The notes under the pieces were generated by a model. The model had not been told where the DNA came from. It saw only the letters and a list, made by a program, of their open reading frames with translations, and did not search any database. Below are positions 44,540 through 52,824 of a stretch of 58,554 nucleotides of DNA, piece by piece (the first letter of the stretch is position 1; each line of letters begins with the position of its first letter). Origin of the DNA: Roseimaritima sediminicola (lineage in GTDB: Bacteria; Planctomycetota; Planctomycetia; Pirellulales; Pirellulaceae). The stretch lies in contig NZ_WIAD01000037.1 in NCBI RefSeq assembly GCF_009618275.1, forward strand, positions 1-58,554, read 5' to 3'. The translations under genes and the position numbers were made by a program.

Positions 44540-45523
44540 CTAGCTGACCCGCAGCCGAGCGCCCAGGATCATGGCCGGAACGACCAACAGAAAGATCGCC
44601 AGCGCCCAAGCCGGTCCGGCGGCCAGCAGCGCGATGGCGGCCGAAAAGGGGATCACCGTCAGCACGGCACTGCGGATCAACAGCGGCACGGACCAGGGCT
44701 GAGGATCAAAGATCGCCCGCACCCCGCGCGACAGCACCGACAGGGCGATCAATCCGATCAGCAGCGGAAAGCCGCGGTCGGGCGAGATGAACCACCGCGG
44801 ATCGCCCACCGCCTGCGTGGGTGCCAGCGCCAACAACACCGCTCCGCCCATCGCCACAACCAGCCCGACCGGCAGCGTCGCACCGCGGCGCTGCTCGTCG
44901 GTGTCGGCTTCGTGCCGCGCCATCGTCGTGACGCCCATGATGTACACGCCCATCCCGGCGGCAAACGCCCACACGTGCGGCGGGGCGAAACCAGCCAGGT
45001 CCACAACCGGTCCGGCAATGGCCGCGCTCGCTCCGAGCAGGAAGCTTAACACGCGGCAACCGCCCATCAACAGCGGCGCGACGACCGTGCGCTTCAGCGG
45101 TCCGTCGTAGGCCACGATCATCGCGGCCAAGACCACGGCCACCGCCGCCGGGCGCCAAGACGCCACATACCCTTCGGCCGGAATCAAGCCGCTGATCCCG
45201 GCCAGCACCACGCCGCCGAGCAGCAAGCCCCAGCCGGCCCGCGAGGCGGCAGCGACCGAAATATCGCCGGCCGGCAGCGGCCGCTTGGGCCGCTCCACCC
45301 GGTCCTTCTCCACGTCGAAGACGTCGTTCAAGACCATCCCGGCCGAATACAACAGGATCCCAGCCAACACCACGACGACAAAGCGCGGCCAGGGCTCGGC
45401 CGTGCCGGCGACCAACAAGAAAGCGGCCGAGACGTCCGCGATGATCGTAAACGTGGCCGGCAGGCGAATGAGTTGAGCCCAGCGAATCCAAGAAGAAGAC
45501 GACGACAAAGTCTGTGTTCCCAT
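44540..45523 (-). CDS. UbiA family prenyltransferase
   Basis: The protein has 327 residues and about 9 membrane segments. The first Asp-rich motif NDVFDVEKD (66-74) fits N-D-x-x-D-x-x-x-D, followed by RVERPKRPLPAG. The second conserved region is AYDGPLKR, and the later TMARHEADTDEQRRG provides the other acidic motif. UbiA enzymes attach prenyl chains to aromatic or other acceptors within the inner membrane. This one has the short-loop form often seen in uncharacterised planctomycete homologues (4-hydroxybenzoate-, homogentisate- or SCO-type cannot be told apart here). It lies just after tRNA-Leu on the same strand. Confidence 0.88.
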   Translation of the reverse strand: MGTQTLSSSSSWIRWAQLIRLPATFTIIADVSAAFLLVAGTAEPWPRFVVVVLAGILLYSAGMVLNDVFDVEKDRVERPKRPLPAGDISVAAASRAGWGLLLGGVVLAGISGLIPAEGYVASWRPAAVAVVLAAMIVAYDGPLKRTVVAPLLMGGCRVLSFLLGASAAIAGPVVDLAGFAPPHVWAFAAGMGVYIMGVTTMARHEADTDEQRRGATLPVGLVVAMGGAVLLALAPTQAVGDPRWFISPDRGFPLLIGLIALSVLSRGVRAIFDPQPWSVPLLIRSAVLTVIPFSAAIALLAAGPAWALAIFLLVVPAMILGARLRVS

Positions 45524-45579
45524 CGTGCGGTACCCAGCACGTCCAGGCAGGCAAGACGTCCGGTGGCTAGTGCATCCAG

Positions 45580-45665
45580 TACCCAGGGCGGGACTCGAAC
45601 CCGCAAGGACGTAATCGTCCGGGGGATTTTAAGTCCCCTGTGTCTGCCAATTCCACCACCTGGGC
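45580..45665 (-). tRNA. tRNA-Leu (TAA)
   Basis: An 86-base cloverleaf on the minus strand: acceptor GCCCAGG with CCTGGGT (first pair G-U), D arm with TTGGCAGACA, anticodon arm GGGGA-CTTAAAA-TCCCC (anticodon TAA), long variable arm CGGACGATTACGTCC that marks class II, and T arm GCGGG-TTCGAGT-CCCGC. The discriminator is A. CCA is not encoded. Confidence 0.95.
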
Positions 45666-46394
45666 CGGTGCCGCATAGACTAGCAAATCCAACACTCGGC
45701 GGGGAGCCGGCAACGCAGCCGCTGCGCAGCGGAAGGCGACAGCCCTCCGCCGAGAGACCCGGCGGTTGACACCGCCGCCAGGAGCTAAGCCGCCCGTCGG
45801 GCTGGTTCTGCGGCCCGAGTGATTGTTGCGGTGTGGTTTGTTTGGGTGCCGCTGCATGTCCACGCCCTGCTGTCCAGCAGACAGCCTACTCCTGGTTCCT
45901 AGTCCGCAGACCGGCGCAGCCACAGCACCCGACGTGCATTCGTTGCAGCCCACCGTCGCGATCTTCTTTCCCAGCTGATAGCGACTCGATGGACCTTTCG
46001 CATGGCCGCAAGGCCCGGGTGGCTCCGCTGGATCAAAGGGGTCGGCCTCTTTGATGGTCCATCCGGGATTCTCGTGGGTTCATCCCAACTGCGGGATTTT
46101 CTTAGGCATATCGGTGGTGTCCGAAGGGTGTGGTCTAACGGATCAAAAACGCTGGCGGCAGGTAATGCTTGCCGCCAGCCTGAGACACCACTGGGCGCAC
46201 CTCGACCGCGATATCCCTGGCCGTGCCCGCGTCCCCGCAGAGCTTGCTTCCGTTTCTCGCGGCAACTTCAACGTAATGGATGAAGACACCACAGGCAAAT
46301 CATTCGGACACCACCGCGGGTGCCTCCGAAAATCCACTATCCTTGGCTTTCCCACAACAAACCCGGAGGGCCTTTACTTTGTCGGGGATTTAGA
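45666..46394. other. Gene-free interval between tRNA-Leu and a low-G+C gene
   Basis: About 730 bases with no supported gene. The first part should hold the promoter of tRNA-Leu. From 46112 to 46316 there is a bounded element described separately. Open frames across the interval have no recognisable motif. Confidence 0.5.
46112..46316. repeat. 205-bp element with perfect 14-bp terminal inverted repeats and inner hairpin
   Basis: The ends are cggtggtgtccgaa (46112-46125) and its exact reverse complement ttcggacaccaccg (46303-46316). Inside is a perfect 10-bp stem, gctggcggca / tgccgccagc, with a 9-base loop (46151-46179). gacacca also occurs at 46184 and 46285, giving alternative pairings with the left end. 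It could be a MITE-like element or a structured RNA. I see no clear target-site duplication. Confidence 0.55.
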
Positions 46395-47030
46395 ATGACG
46401 AAAAAATTAATGACTGCCGCTGAGCTTATGGCCGAATTAGCGAACGATGCGGCGTACCAAAAAAAGCTGGACGAGAAGGAACGCGATAGGGCCAAAACGG
46501 AGTTGCAACTGCGAGAGGAAGAAGCGGAACTTTTGAGCGAGCTTCGCGAGACCGGAATGCAAGTGCGCTTGGATTGCATCCCGGGACAGAAGTATGTCGG
46601 ACCACCACGTTCCATTTCTGATCTCGTGAATACCGAGTCACGTTATCCACAGGCAATTCCCGTTTTAGTTAGGCACCTAAGCAAGAATTACAGCCGACCA
46701 ATCATGCAGTCAATTATCAGAGCGCTTACAACACCAGATTCAAAGGGTGTTGCGTTCGGTCAAATTGCCGACTTGTTTAGATCGACAGACGATAGTGAAT
46801 CCGAAATGAAGTGGCTACTCGGTGCCGCTTTAGTTGAGGCTAGCACAAGCGAGAACGTGGACAAGGTCATCGAACTCGCGAACGATCCTTGTCATGGTCG
46901 TGGGCGTGAATATCTCCCGCTTGGACTTGTGAACGCTTCGAAACAGAAAGCGTTGCCAATTCTTGAGAGTTGGCAAAACGATGCGATACTCGCCGAGAAT
47001 GCGAAGAAAGCAATTCCGCTACTACGGTAG
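46395..47030 (+). CDS. HEAT-like helical protein, low G+C
   Basis: The protein has 211 residues. The ATG (MTKKLMTAAELMAEL) has GGGGAT nearby; the longer frame reads through unrelated sequence. Residues 1-60 form a charged coiled coil (KKLDEKERDRAKTELQLREE). The rest is a series of helices with HEAT-like spacing (YPQAIPVLVRHLSKNYSRP, KWLLGAALVEASTSENVDKV, YLPLGLVNASKQKALPILES). It has no signal peptide and is probably cytoplasmic. Codon use and A+T content differ strongly from the neighbours, suggesting transfer. Function unknown. Confidence 0.75.
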   Translation: MTKKLMTAAELMAELANDAAYQKKLDEKERDRAKTELQLREEEAELLSELRETGMQVRLDCIPGQKYVGPPRSISDLVNTESRYPQAIPVLVRHLSKNYSRPIMQSIIRALTTPDSKGVAFGQIADLFRSTDDSESEMKWLLGAALVEASTSENVDKVIELANDPCHGRGREYLPLGLVNASKQKALPILESWQNDAILAENAKKAIPLLR

Positions 47031-47470
47031 AGGTCAGTATCACCGCGATTGGTGAATTCGAGATCGTGGAGATGCGAATCGAGGACTCTGAAACAAGCCG
47101 CGGCGGAGCGAGGTTCGGCGGTTCTAGAGGAAAGGGCTTCGCCGGGCATCGCGGTAGGGACGGCTGATTTTTGGCCTACGGAAGGTAGCGATCAACGAGC
47201 CGGCGCTTTGTTGCCTCGGTCCCGATCTCTTCAAGTCGGCGATGGGTTCGCCGCGGTGGGCAGAGAATCGAATCGCACGGACTTGGGTTCGGAGGGGACG
47301 CGAACCGGCGGTTGGCCGGACTGTCGGTTTTCTCAGCCACTCTGGGGACCATCCGCTAAGCCGCCCGTGGGACAATTCGCCGCACGTAACCGGGCCGACA
47401 AAACCTATACACCCAGGTATAGAGTTGCGGACCTGTCCAGGCTACCGGTTTCTTTCCGAGGACATCCCCC
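47031..47470. promoter_or_regulatory. Upstream region of the radical SAM gene, with palindrome
   Basis: There is no gene in this 440-bp interval. A perfect 6-bp inverted repeat, ctatac-acccag-gtatag (47405-47422), ends 48 bases before the radical SAM start and has the form of an operator. The gcgaaccggcggttg word near 47300 recurs near 51270. Confidence 0.45.
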
Positions 47471-48460
47471 ATGCTGGCTGACCCGCGTTCGCGTCCCGCA
47501 ACCCGCCCGTCGCACGTGCGCTCGCGGAAGTCCTTCGACCACAGCCCGATGCTGTTGTTTTACGAGCTGACCCGGGCGTGCGACCTGGTCTGTCAACATT
47601 GCCGGGCGTGCGCTCAGAAGCGTCCCGCACCGGGGGAGCTGAGCACCGCCGAATCCAAACGCTTGATCGACCAACTGGGTGCCTTTCCGGAGCCGCCGAT
47701 GTTGATTTTGACGGGCGGCGATCCCTTGAAGCGCGACGATATCTACGAACTGGTTCGGTACGCGGTCGTCGCGGGCAGTTTTGATCACAGCATTGCGGTG
47801 CTGAAAATCGCTCGAGAACTGGGCGTCGAAACGCAGATCAACACCACGCTTTCACCCGCCAACGTCGACCAGATCGAGCGGATGGGCGAGCGTTTCGGCG
47901 AACTGGGCATCGTGCTCTGGTCGGTGTTCTTTCTGATCCCCGTGGGCCGGGCGACCCGAATGGCGCGGCTGAACGCCGACGAGTGCGAGGCGGCCTTCGC
48001 GAGGTTGCACCGGCAAGCCGCTTCGCAGCCGTTCATGGTCAAGACGACCGAAGCGCCGCACTACCGGCGGCACGTGATCCAGAACACGCCCAAGCGTGCC
48101 GAAGCGGCGCCGCGGGGGTTCCTCCCGGCCGGTGTCAACGACGGCAAAGGCGTGATGTTCGTCAGTCACACCGGCGAGATCTTTCCGACGGGTTTCCTAC
48201 CGATTCACTGCGGAAAGTTTCCCGAACAAAGCGTCGTCGATGTTTACCAACATTCCGCCACCTTCAAAATGCTCCGCGACAGCGACCAACTGCAAGGCAA
48301 ATGAGGCGTGTGCCAATTCCGCAGCGTCTGCGGCGGTTCGCGGGCCCGAGCCTTCGGCGTGACCGGCAACCCGATGGCTGAAGAGCCCGACTGTCAATAC
48401 CTTCCTCCCGCGTTTCAGGGATCCCCACCATGTCCTCCTGCCACCACACTAGACGCGTAG
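47471..48460 (+). pseudogene. Radical SAM/SPASM protein with internal deletion and in-frame TGA
   Basis: The N-terminus has LLFYELTRACDLVCQHCRAC with the 4Fe-4S site C37-x3-C41-x2-C44, then LTGGDPLKRDDIYELVRYA. It matches a haem-associated radical SAM/SPASM family (TIGR04053-like, by memory). Homologues continue with a stretch containing TPSATPLLT and SLDG before the GSFD motif. Here YAVVAG runs straight into SFDHSIAVLK, so about 45-50 residues seem lost in frame. The open frame ends at TGA (48302-48304), but the family sequence continues beyond it (GVCQFRSVCGGSRARAFGV, EEPDCQYLPP) to a TAG at 48458. The TGA stands where the first Cys of the SPASM C-x2-C-x5-C is expected. It is either a nonsense mutation or a selenocysteine codon. 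The stop-free conceptual 5' part is 277 codons. Confidence 0.7.
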
Positions 48461-49648
48461 CCGTTATCGGCGGCGGCATCTCCGGCCTCGCCACCGCTCA
48501 TGAACTTCGCAAGCTCGACCCGAACCTCGATGTCCAATTGTTCGAATACGGCGACCGGCTGGGCGGGGTGATCAAAACGACCGAGCAGAACGGTTTTTTA
48601 ATCGAAGGGGCCGCCGACAACTTCATCACGACCTCGCCGACCGCTCTGGACCTGTGCCGGGATCTACACCGCCGATCCAACGCGGCTGAGCGTCGCGGCG
48701 ACGATGCCACGGTTCCTGGAAATGGAACGCAAGTACGGCAGCCTGATTCGCGGGATGCGAGCCTCTCGCCGAACCCAAGCCAGTGGCCCGCAGAAGCACG
48801 GCGGTGCCCGGTACAGCCAATTCATGACGCTCCGAGGCGGGATGTCGCGTTTGATCGACGCGCCCCGGGACAGCCTGCCGGCCGAGTCCGTCCACCTGAA
48901 TACGCCGATCACAAAGCTGACGAGGACCCATCGAGGGTGGTGCTTGGAAGACCGCGGTGGCCGCCGCCGGGTGGCCGATGCCGTGGTGATCGCCTCGCCG
49001 GCGCGTCATGCCGCCCCGATGCTGCGACGGCTGGACCCCCGCTTGGCGGACCAGCTGGCCAGCATCGAGTACGCCAGCTGTGCGGTCGTTTCGCTGGCTT
49101 TCCGGCGAGACCAAATCAAAGCTCCCTTGAACGCGTTTGGCTTTGTGGTCCCGCATGTGGAACGACGTTTTATCCTCTCCTGCAGTTTTTCCAGCGAAAA
49201 GTACGAAGGTCGCGCGCCCGGCGACACGGTGTTGATGCGCGTGTTCATCGGCGGCGCGATGCAGCAGAGCTTGCTTCGCATGCCCGACGAACAACTGCTG
49301 GAACTGGCGCACTGGGAAGTCGCCGACCTGCTGGACATCGACGGTGATCCGATCATGCGTCACTTGACCCGGCAGTTGCATGCGATGCCGCAATACCATG
49401 TCGGCCACACACGACGCATCGCCGAGATCACAGAACGGTTGGACGCGCATCCGACGCTGGCTCTGGCCGGCAGTTCCTTGACGGGAGTGGGCGTGCCAGG
49501 ATGCATTGCCAGCGGCAAACAGGCGGCCGCGAGAGTGCTTGCCGGCCTACATCAATCGACCCCGACACCGCCGACGACAATGTCTTCACGACCGCCGTCC
49601 CCACCATCCCTGTCCCCACCATCCAATGCACGGGTTGTCTCGCCATGA
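48430..49648 (+). pseudogene. hemY: Protoporphyrinogen oxidase (HemY/HemG-type) with internal frameshifting deletion
   Basis: The 5' frame encodes the FAD-binding start RRVAVIGGGISGLATAHELR, then GGVIKTTEQNGFLIEGAADN and SPTALDLCRDL. The frame then changes: from about 48660 the homologous protein continues in another frame as GIYTADPTRLSVAATMPRFL and runs to the C-terminal ALAGSSLTGVGVPGCIASGK. In known HemY proteins about 95-100 residues lie between these parts. The junction sits at gggatct (48659-48665), which would be present at both original ends (C-R-D-L and G-G-I-Y), consistent with deletion between 7-bp direct repeats. HemY oxidises protoporphyrinogen (or coproporphyrinogen) in haem synthesis, and this copy should be inactive. 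The stop overlaps the next gene by four bases. Confidence 0.85.
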
Positions 49649-50451
49649 GCTCCGCCACCGCCCACTCGCCAAACCTCGCCCACGTCGCAGCGAAGGTCAA
49701 GTTGCAACCGAAAGAACATGGGGCGTATGCGGTTGTCGGCATCCCTTTGATCACCGCCTTGATGATCGCAGGCCAAACACCGGCGGGACTCACGCTGGCG
49801 GGTCTGTCGATCGCCGTGGCGACGATCACCGGCTTCCTGGCCCACGAACCGCTGTTGGTGGCGTTCGGCCATCGGGGCTCGCGGGCCCAGCGGACGACAC
49901 CCGCTGCGCTGCGACAACTCGGCTGGATGCTCGGCGTCACGCTGACCAGCGGAGTCCTTGCGGTTGCGGCCAGCGACGCGCCGGTACGCTGGGCATTGGT
50001 CGGTTGCGGCGCCGCAGCGGTCGTCGGTTTTGTCCTCGCCGCGGCCGGGCACCACCGCACGCTGGGCGGACAGTTGTGGGGATTGCTGGCGTTATCGGCG
50101 CCCTTTGTCCCGATTCTGCTAGCCAGCTCGCTGCCGCTCGCGACCGTGTTGGAAGCCTGGGGCACTTGGTTGCTCGGATTCACCGCGACGAATCAAGCCG
50201 TTCGCGGCGTGATCGCGGCCCAAAAGCGGCACCGTCGCACGCTGCCCTGGACCGTCGTGACGCTGCTTTCCCTGTTGGTCGTGGGGTCAACACTGAGCGG
50301 CTTTGCAATCCCGATCGTCACGCTGCCGATGTTGTTGATAACCTGGTATCTACTGATCGACCCGCCCCACGCCAAGCATCTTAAACGCCTCGGCTGGGCG
50401 TTGGTCCTCGGCACTGTCGCTACGGCGATCTGGATGGTGTGGATGCTCTAA
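49645..50451 (+). CDS. YwiC-like membrane protein
   Basis: The protein has 268 residues. The ATG overlaps the hemY stop (ATGA), so it is translationally coupled. The N-terminal LQPKEHGAYAVVGIPLITAL and GFLAHEPLLVAFGHRGSRAQ are the hallmarks of the YwiC-like family. About 8 membrane segments follow, ending WYLLIDPPHAKHLKRLGWAL. Function is unknown in the family. Position after a radical SAM gene and hemY suggests a role tied to haem or tetrapyrrole metabolism. Unlike its two upstream neighbours it appears intact. Confidence 0.85.
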   Translation: MSSATAHSPNLAHVAAKVKLQPKEHGAYAVVGIPLITALMIAGQTPAGLTLAGLSIAVATITGFLAHEPLLVAFGHRGSRAQRTTPAALRQLGWMLGVTLTSGVLAVAASDAPVRWALVGCGAAAVVGFVLAAAGHHRTLGGQLWGLLALSAPFVPILLASSLPLATVLEAWGTWLLGFTATNQAVRGVIAAQKRHRRTLPWTVVTLLSLLVVGSTLSGFAIPIVTLPMLLITWYLLIDPPHAKHLKRLGWALVLGTVATAIWMVWML

Positions 50452-50480
50452 ACCGGCGCGCCTTCGTATCCTCTGGGGCC

Positions 50481-50546
50481 CGTTCGGCTCTGGGACTCGT
50501 TCGGCTCTGGGACTCGTTCGGCTCTGGGACTCGTTCGGCTCTGGGG
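50481..50546. repeat. 17-bp tandem repeat, about 4 copies
   Basis: The unit cgttcggctctgggact is repeated three times exactly and a fourth time with a changed end. It lies between the YwiC-like gene and the PH-like gene. Confidence 0.9.
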
Positions 50547-50654
50547 CTGCGAAATGTTTTGAAGGAGGCGGGCGATGTTGCTATGGGCGACGAAGCCAGG
50601 ACGGACAGGGCCGCGCGCCGCGCGGGTGTTTCGAATCCTTCGCGGCGGGAGAAG

Positions 50655-51200
50655 ATGCTATCATGGCACCCGCTGTTGGATCCTTCCTCACGAGCTGATG
50701 CTTCGATGCGCTTCCTTTATCGTTACGAAAGAAAACAGCGCCGGACCGCGCTCACGTTACTGTTCAACGTGGTCCTGCTGTTCGGGATGTATGCGGCCGC
50801 TCGTCTATTGCTCGAACCGACCGACGCGACCGAACAACTATTCTTCTGGATGAACCTCGCGGTGCCGGTCGTTGCGCTAGGCCTGTTGGGGATGGCCGCA
50901 CGCTTGTGGATTCAAAACGAGGCGTTTCGAATTTCCATTACCGCGGACCGCTTCGAGATCGTGGACCCGCTGTTCCCGAGCACTTCCTTCTCGGTGCCGG
51001 TGGACGAGATCCTCGAGATCCGCCAAACGCACTCCGCGCCCACCGGAATCAGCACCATCAAGATGCACATGCAGTCGGGCGAAAGCATTCAGCTTCTGAA
51101 GAACTACAACTACAGTCGCACCAAACTGTACGCCGCTTTGGCGGAGGCCAATCCTGACATCCGCTTGCCCCAAAGCGCGCATCGCTTCAAGTCGGTTTGA
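50655..51200 (+). CDS. Small membrane protein with PH-like domain
   Basis: The protein has 181 residues from the ATG giving MLSWHPLLDPSS, which has GGGAG close upstream; a start at 50706 (MRFLYRYERKQRR) is also possible. Two membrane helices (TLLFNVVLLFGMYAAARLLL and LAVPVVALGLLGMAARLW) are followed by a cytoplasmic beta-rich domain (ISITADRFEIVDPLFPS, FSVPVDEILEIRQTH, KMHMQSGESIQLLKNY) resembling bacterial PH domains. This layout is shared with many uncharacterised membrane proteins. Function unknown. Confidence 0.72.
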   Translation: MLSWHPLLDPSSRADASMRFLYRYERKQRRTALTLLFNVVLLFGMYAAARLLLEPTDATEQLFFWMNLAVPVVALGLLGMAARLWIQNEAFRISITADRFEIVDPLFPSTSFSVPVDEILEIRQTHSAPTGISTIKMHMQSGESIQLLKNYNYSRTKLYAALAEANPDIRLPQSAHRFKSV

Positions 51201-51326
51201 GGCAAGCCTGACAATAGAGGCTTCGCTCTCCTGCCGACCCTCCGGTGCTTTTGTTGGTTTGGGGAAACGCGAACCGGCGGTTGACCGCGTCGGTTGTTTC
51301 CGGCCGTACACCAGGCGGCGGCCGGT

Positions 51327-52709
51327 TCAGCCCAAACCGGGCACGCCCCAGCCCTCGCGGTAAGTGCGGCGGACCAGAGCGTTGGCTTCGGGGCTGCCCT
51401 CGAACCGCAACTGCTCGCGGTCCCAGTGCAGCCAGTCCGTGCCGACTCGATCGGCCATCGCCCCGACCAACACCGCCTCGGTCAAGGGGCCGCCGTGGGC
51501 GAACCCGCCACAGGGCTGCCGCCCCTGGAGGATCGCATCGACCCAGTCGTGGTAGTGGTCCTGCTTTGGCAAATGACTGGCGTCTGGGGTCACCGAGGGA
51601 TGCTCCGCACTGATCACCACGGGCGAACCGCCGCGATAGTTTTTGAAGATCGTGCCGCGTTCACCGATCCAGCACGTTCCCGATTCGGGCAACTGGTCGA
51701 CTCCGGCCGGCAACGGGATCCGGCTCGCATCGGGCCGCAGGTCGCCATCGTGCCAGGTCAGTTTGACCGTTTCGCCGGCCGTCATGTCGGTGCCGGGAAA
51801 GATCAGTTCGACCTTCCGCCGCTTGCCCCACAGCGGGCCGGTGGTAATCGGAGTCACCTGCCGGACGCGAAGCGGCGCGGTCAGCTTCAAGGCATCGAAA
51901 CTGGTGTCGAAATGGTGGCAGCCCATGTCGCCCATCTCGCCGACGCCGAACCCGTACCAGGCCCGCCAGGTTTGGGGATGGTAAGTGTTGGCAAAATAGG
52001 GCCGCGGCGTCTGCACGCCCAGCCACAGATCCCAGTCCAAGGATTTGGGCACGGGATCGCCCGCGCCGCGGATGTCCGTATTCTTCGGCCACCAGCTGAG
52101 CGGCTTGTTCTCCCACAGGATCACCTCTTTGATCTTGCCGATCACGCCGCTGCGGAGCAGTTCGACGGTGTGCCGGTTCTGCACGCTGGAGCGACCTTGA
52201 TTACCCAGCTGGGTGACGACGCCGGCCTTGGCCGCTTCCTCGGTGATCACCCGGCACTCGTGCAGCGTGGTCGCCATCGGCTTTTGCAAGTACACGTGCT
52301 TGTGGTCGCGGATCGCCGTAACGGCCGGGGCGGCGTGCATGTGATCGGGAGTCCCGATCGTGACCGCATCGAACTTGTCGGCGCGTTCGGCCAGCATTTC
52401 CCGCCAGTCGCGATGCTGGGAGGCGTCCGGATACTTCTTCGCCGCCGCACCGAGATAATTCGAATCGACGTCGCACAGGGCGGTGATCTGAACCTGCCCG
52501 TGGGACGCGACACTGTCCATCGTCCGGCCGCCCATCGCACCGACACCGATGCTGGCGACCTGCAAGCGACTGTTCAGCGAAGCGCCGCGGACAAACGCCG
52601 GGCAAGCGATCGCACCTACCGCAGCGGCTGCGGTGGTGCTCTTGAGCAATTGACGCCGAGAGAGCGACGTCTTGCCAGTGGCCTGAGGGCTTGGGGAATC
52701 GTTCTTCAT
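51327..52709 (-). CDS. Gfo/Idh/MocA family oxidoreductase with Tat signal
   Basis: The protein has 460 residues. The N-terminus has SLSRRQLLKSTTAAAAVGAI, a twin-arginine signal. The Rossmann domain begins VASIGVGAMGGRTMDSVA, then ITALCDVDSNYL, DAVTIGTPDHMHA and KHVYLQKPMATTLHECRVI (QKP in place of EKP, catalytic Lys kept). The C-terminal sheet domain contains GVGEMGDMGCHHFDT with the conserved Asp/His. Such exported Gfo/Idh proteins are very numerous in planctomycetes and act on sugars or sugar derivatives with tightly bound NAD(P). The substrate cannot be told. It stands alone. Confidence 0.92.
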   Translation of the reverse strand: MKNDSPSPQATGKTSLSRRQLLKSTTAAAAVGAIACPAFVRGASLNSRLQVASIGVGAMGGRTMDSVASHGQVQITALCDVDSNYLGAAAKKYPDASQHRDWREMLAERADKFDAVTIGTPDHMHAAPAVTAIRDHKHVYLQKPMATTLHECRVITEEAAKAGVVTQLGNQGRSSVQNRHTVELLRSGVIGKIKEVILWENKPLSWWPKNTDIRGAGDPVPKSLDWDLWLGVQTPRPYFANTYHPQTWRAWYGFGVGEMGDMGCHHFDTSFDALKLTAPLRVRQVTPITTGPLWGKRRKVELIFPGTDMTAGETVKLTWHDGDLRPDASRIPLPAGVDQLPESGTCWIGERGTIFKNYRGGSPVVISAEHPSVTPDASHLPKQDHYHDWVDAILQGRQPCGGFAHGGPLTEAVLVGAMADRVGTDWLHWDREQLRFEGSPEANALVRRTYREGWGVPGLG

Positions 52710-52824
52710 GCTTGGCTCCTGCGGAAAGTCGATGTTGATTCGGCAAGATTGTACTCTGCCACAGGCATCGCGACCGCGAGCACCTGCCAGATCCTGCCAG
52801 CTTGCCGTGCCTTCGCGCTCGCAA

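Noticed and set aside
44133-44609. Minus-strand frame with repeated GWKPMPL heptads, resembling a repeat protein
   Set aside because: It is produced by the 27-bp hairpin array, whose period is a multiple of three. The same element lies as single copies between other genes, and the frame has no start signal or flanking domain.
45700-46050. Possible structured RNA (tmRNA, SRP or RNase P) upstream of tRNA-Leu
   Set aside because: I looked for the tag-peptide frame, the SRP GGAA-type loop and the RNase P core words on both strands and found none.
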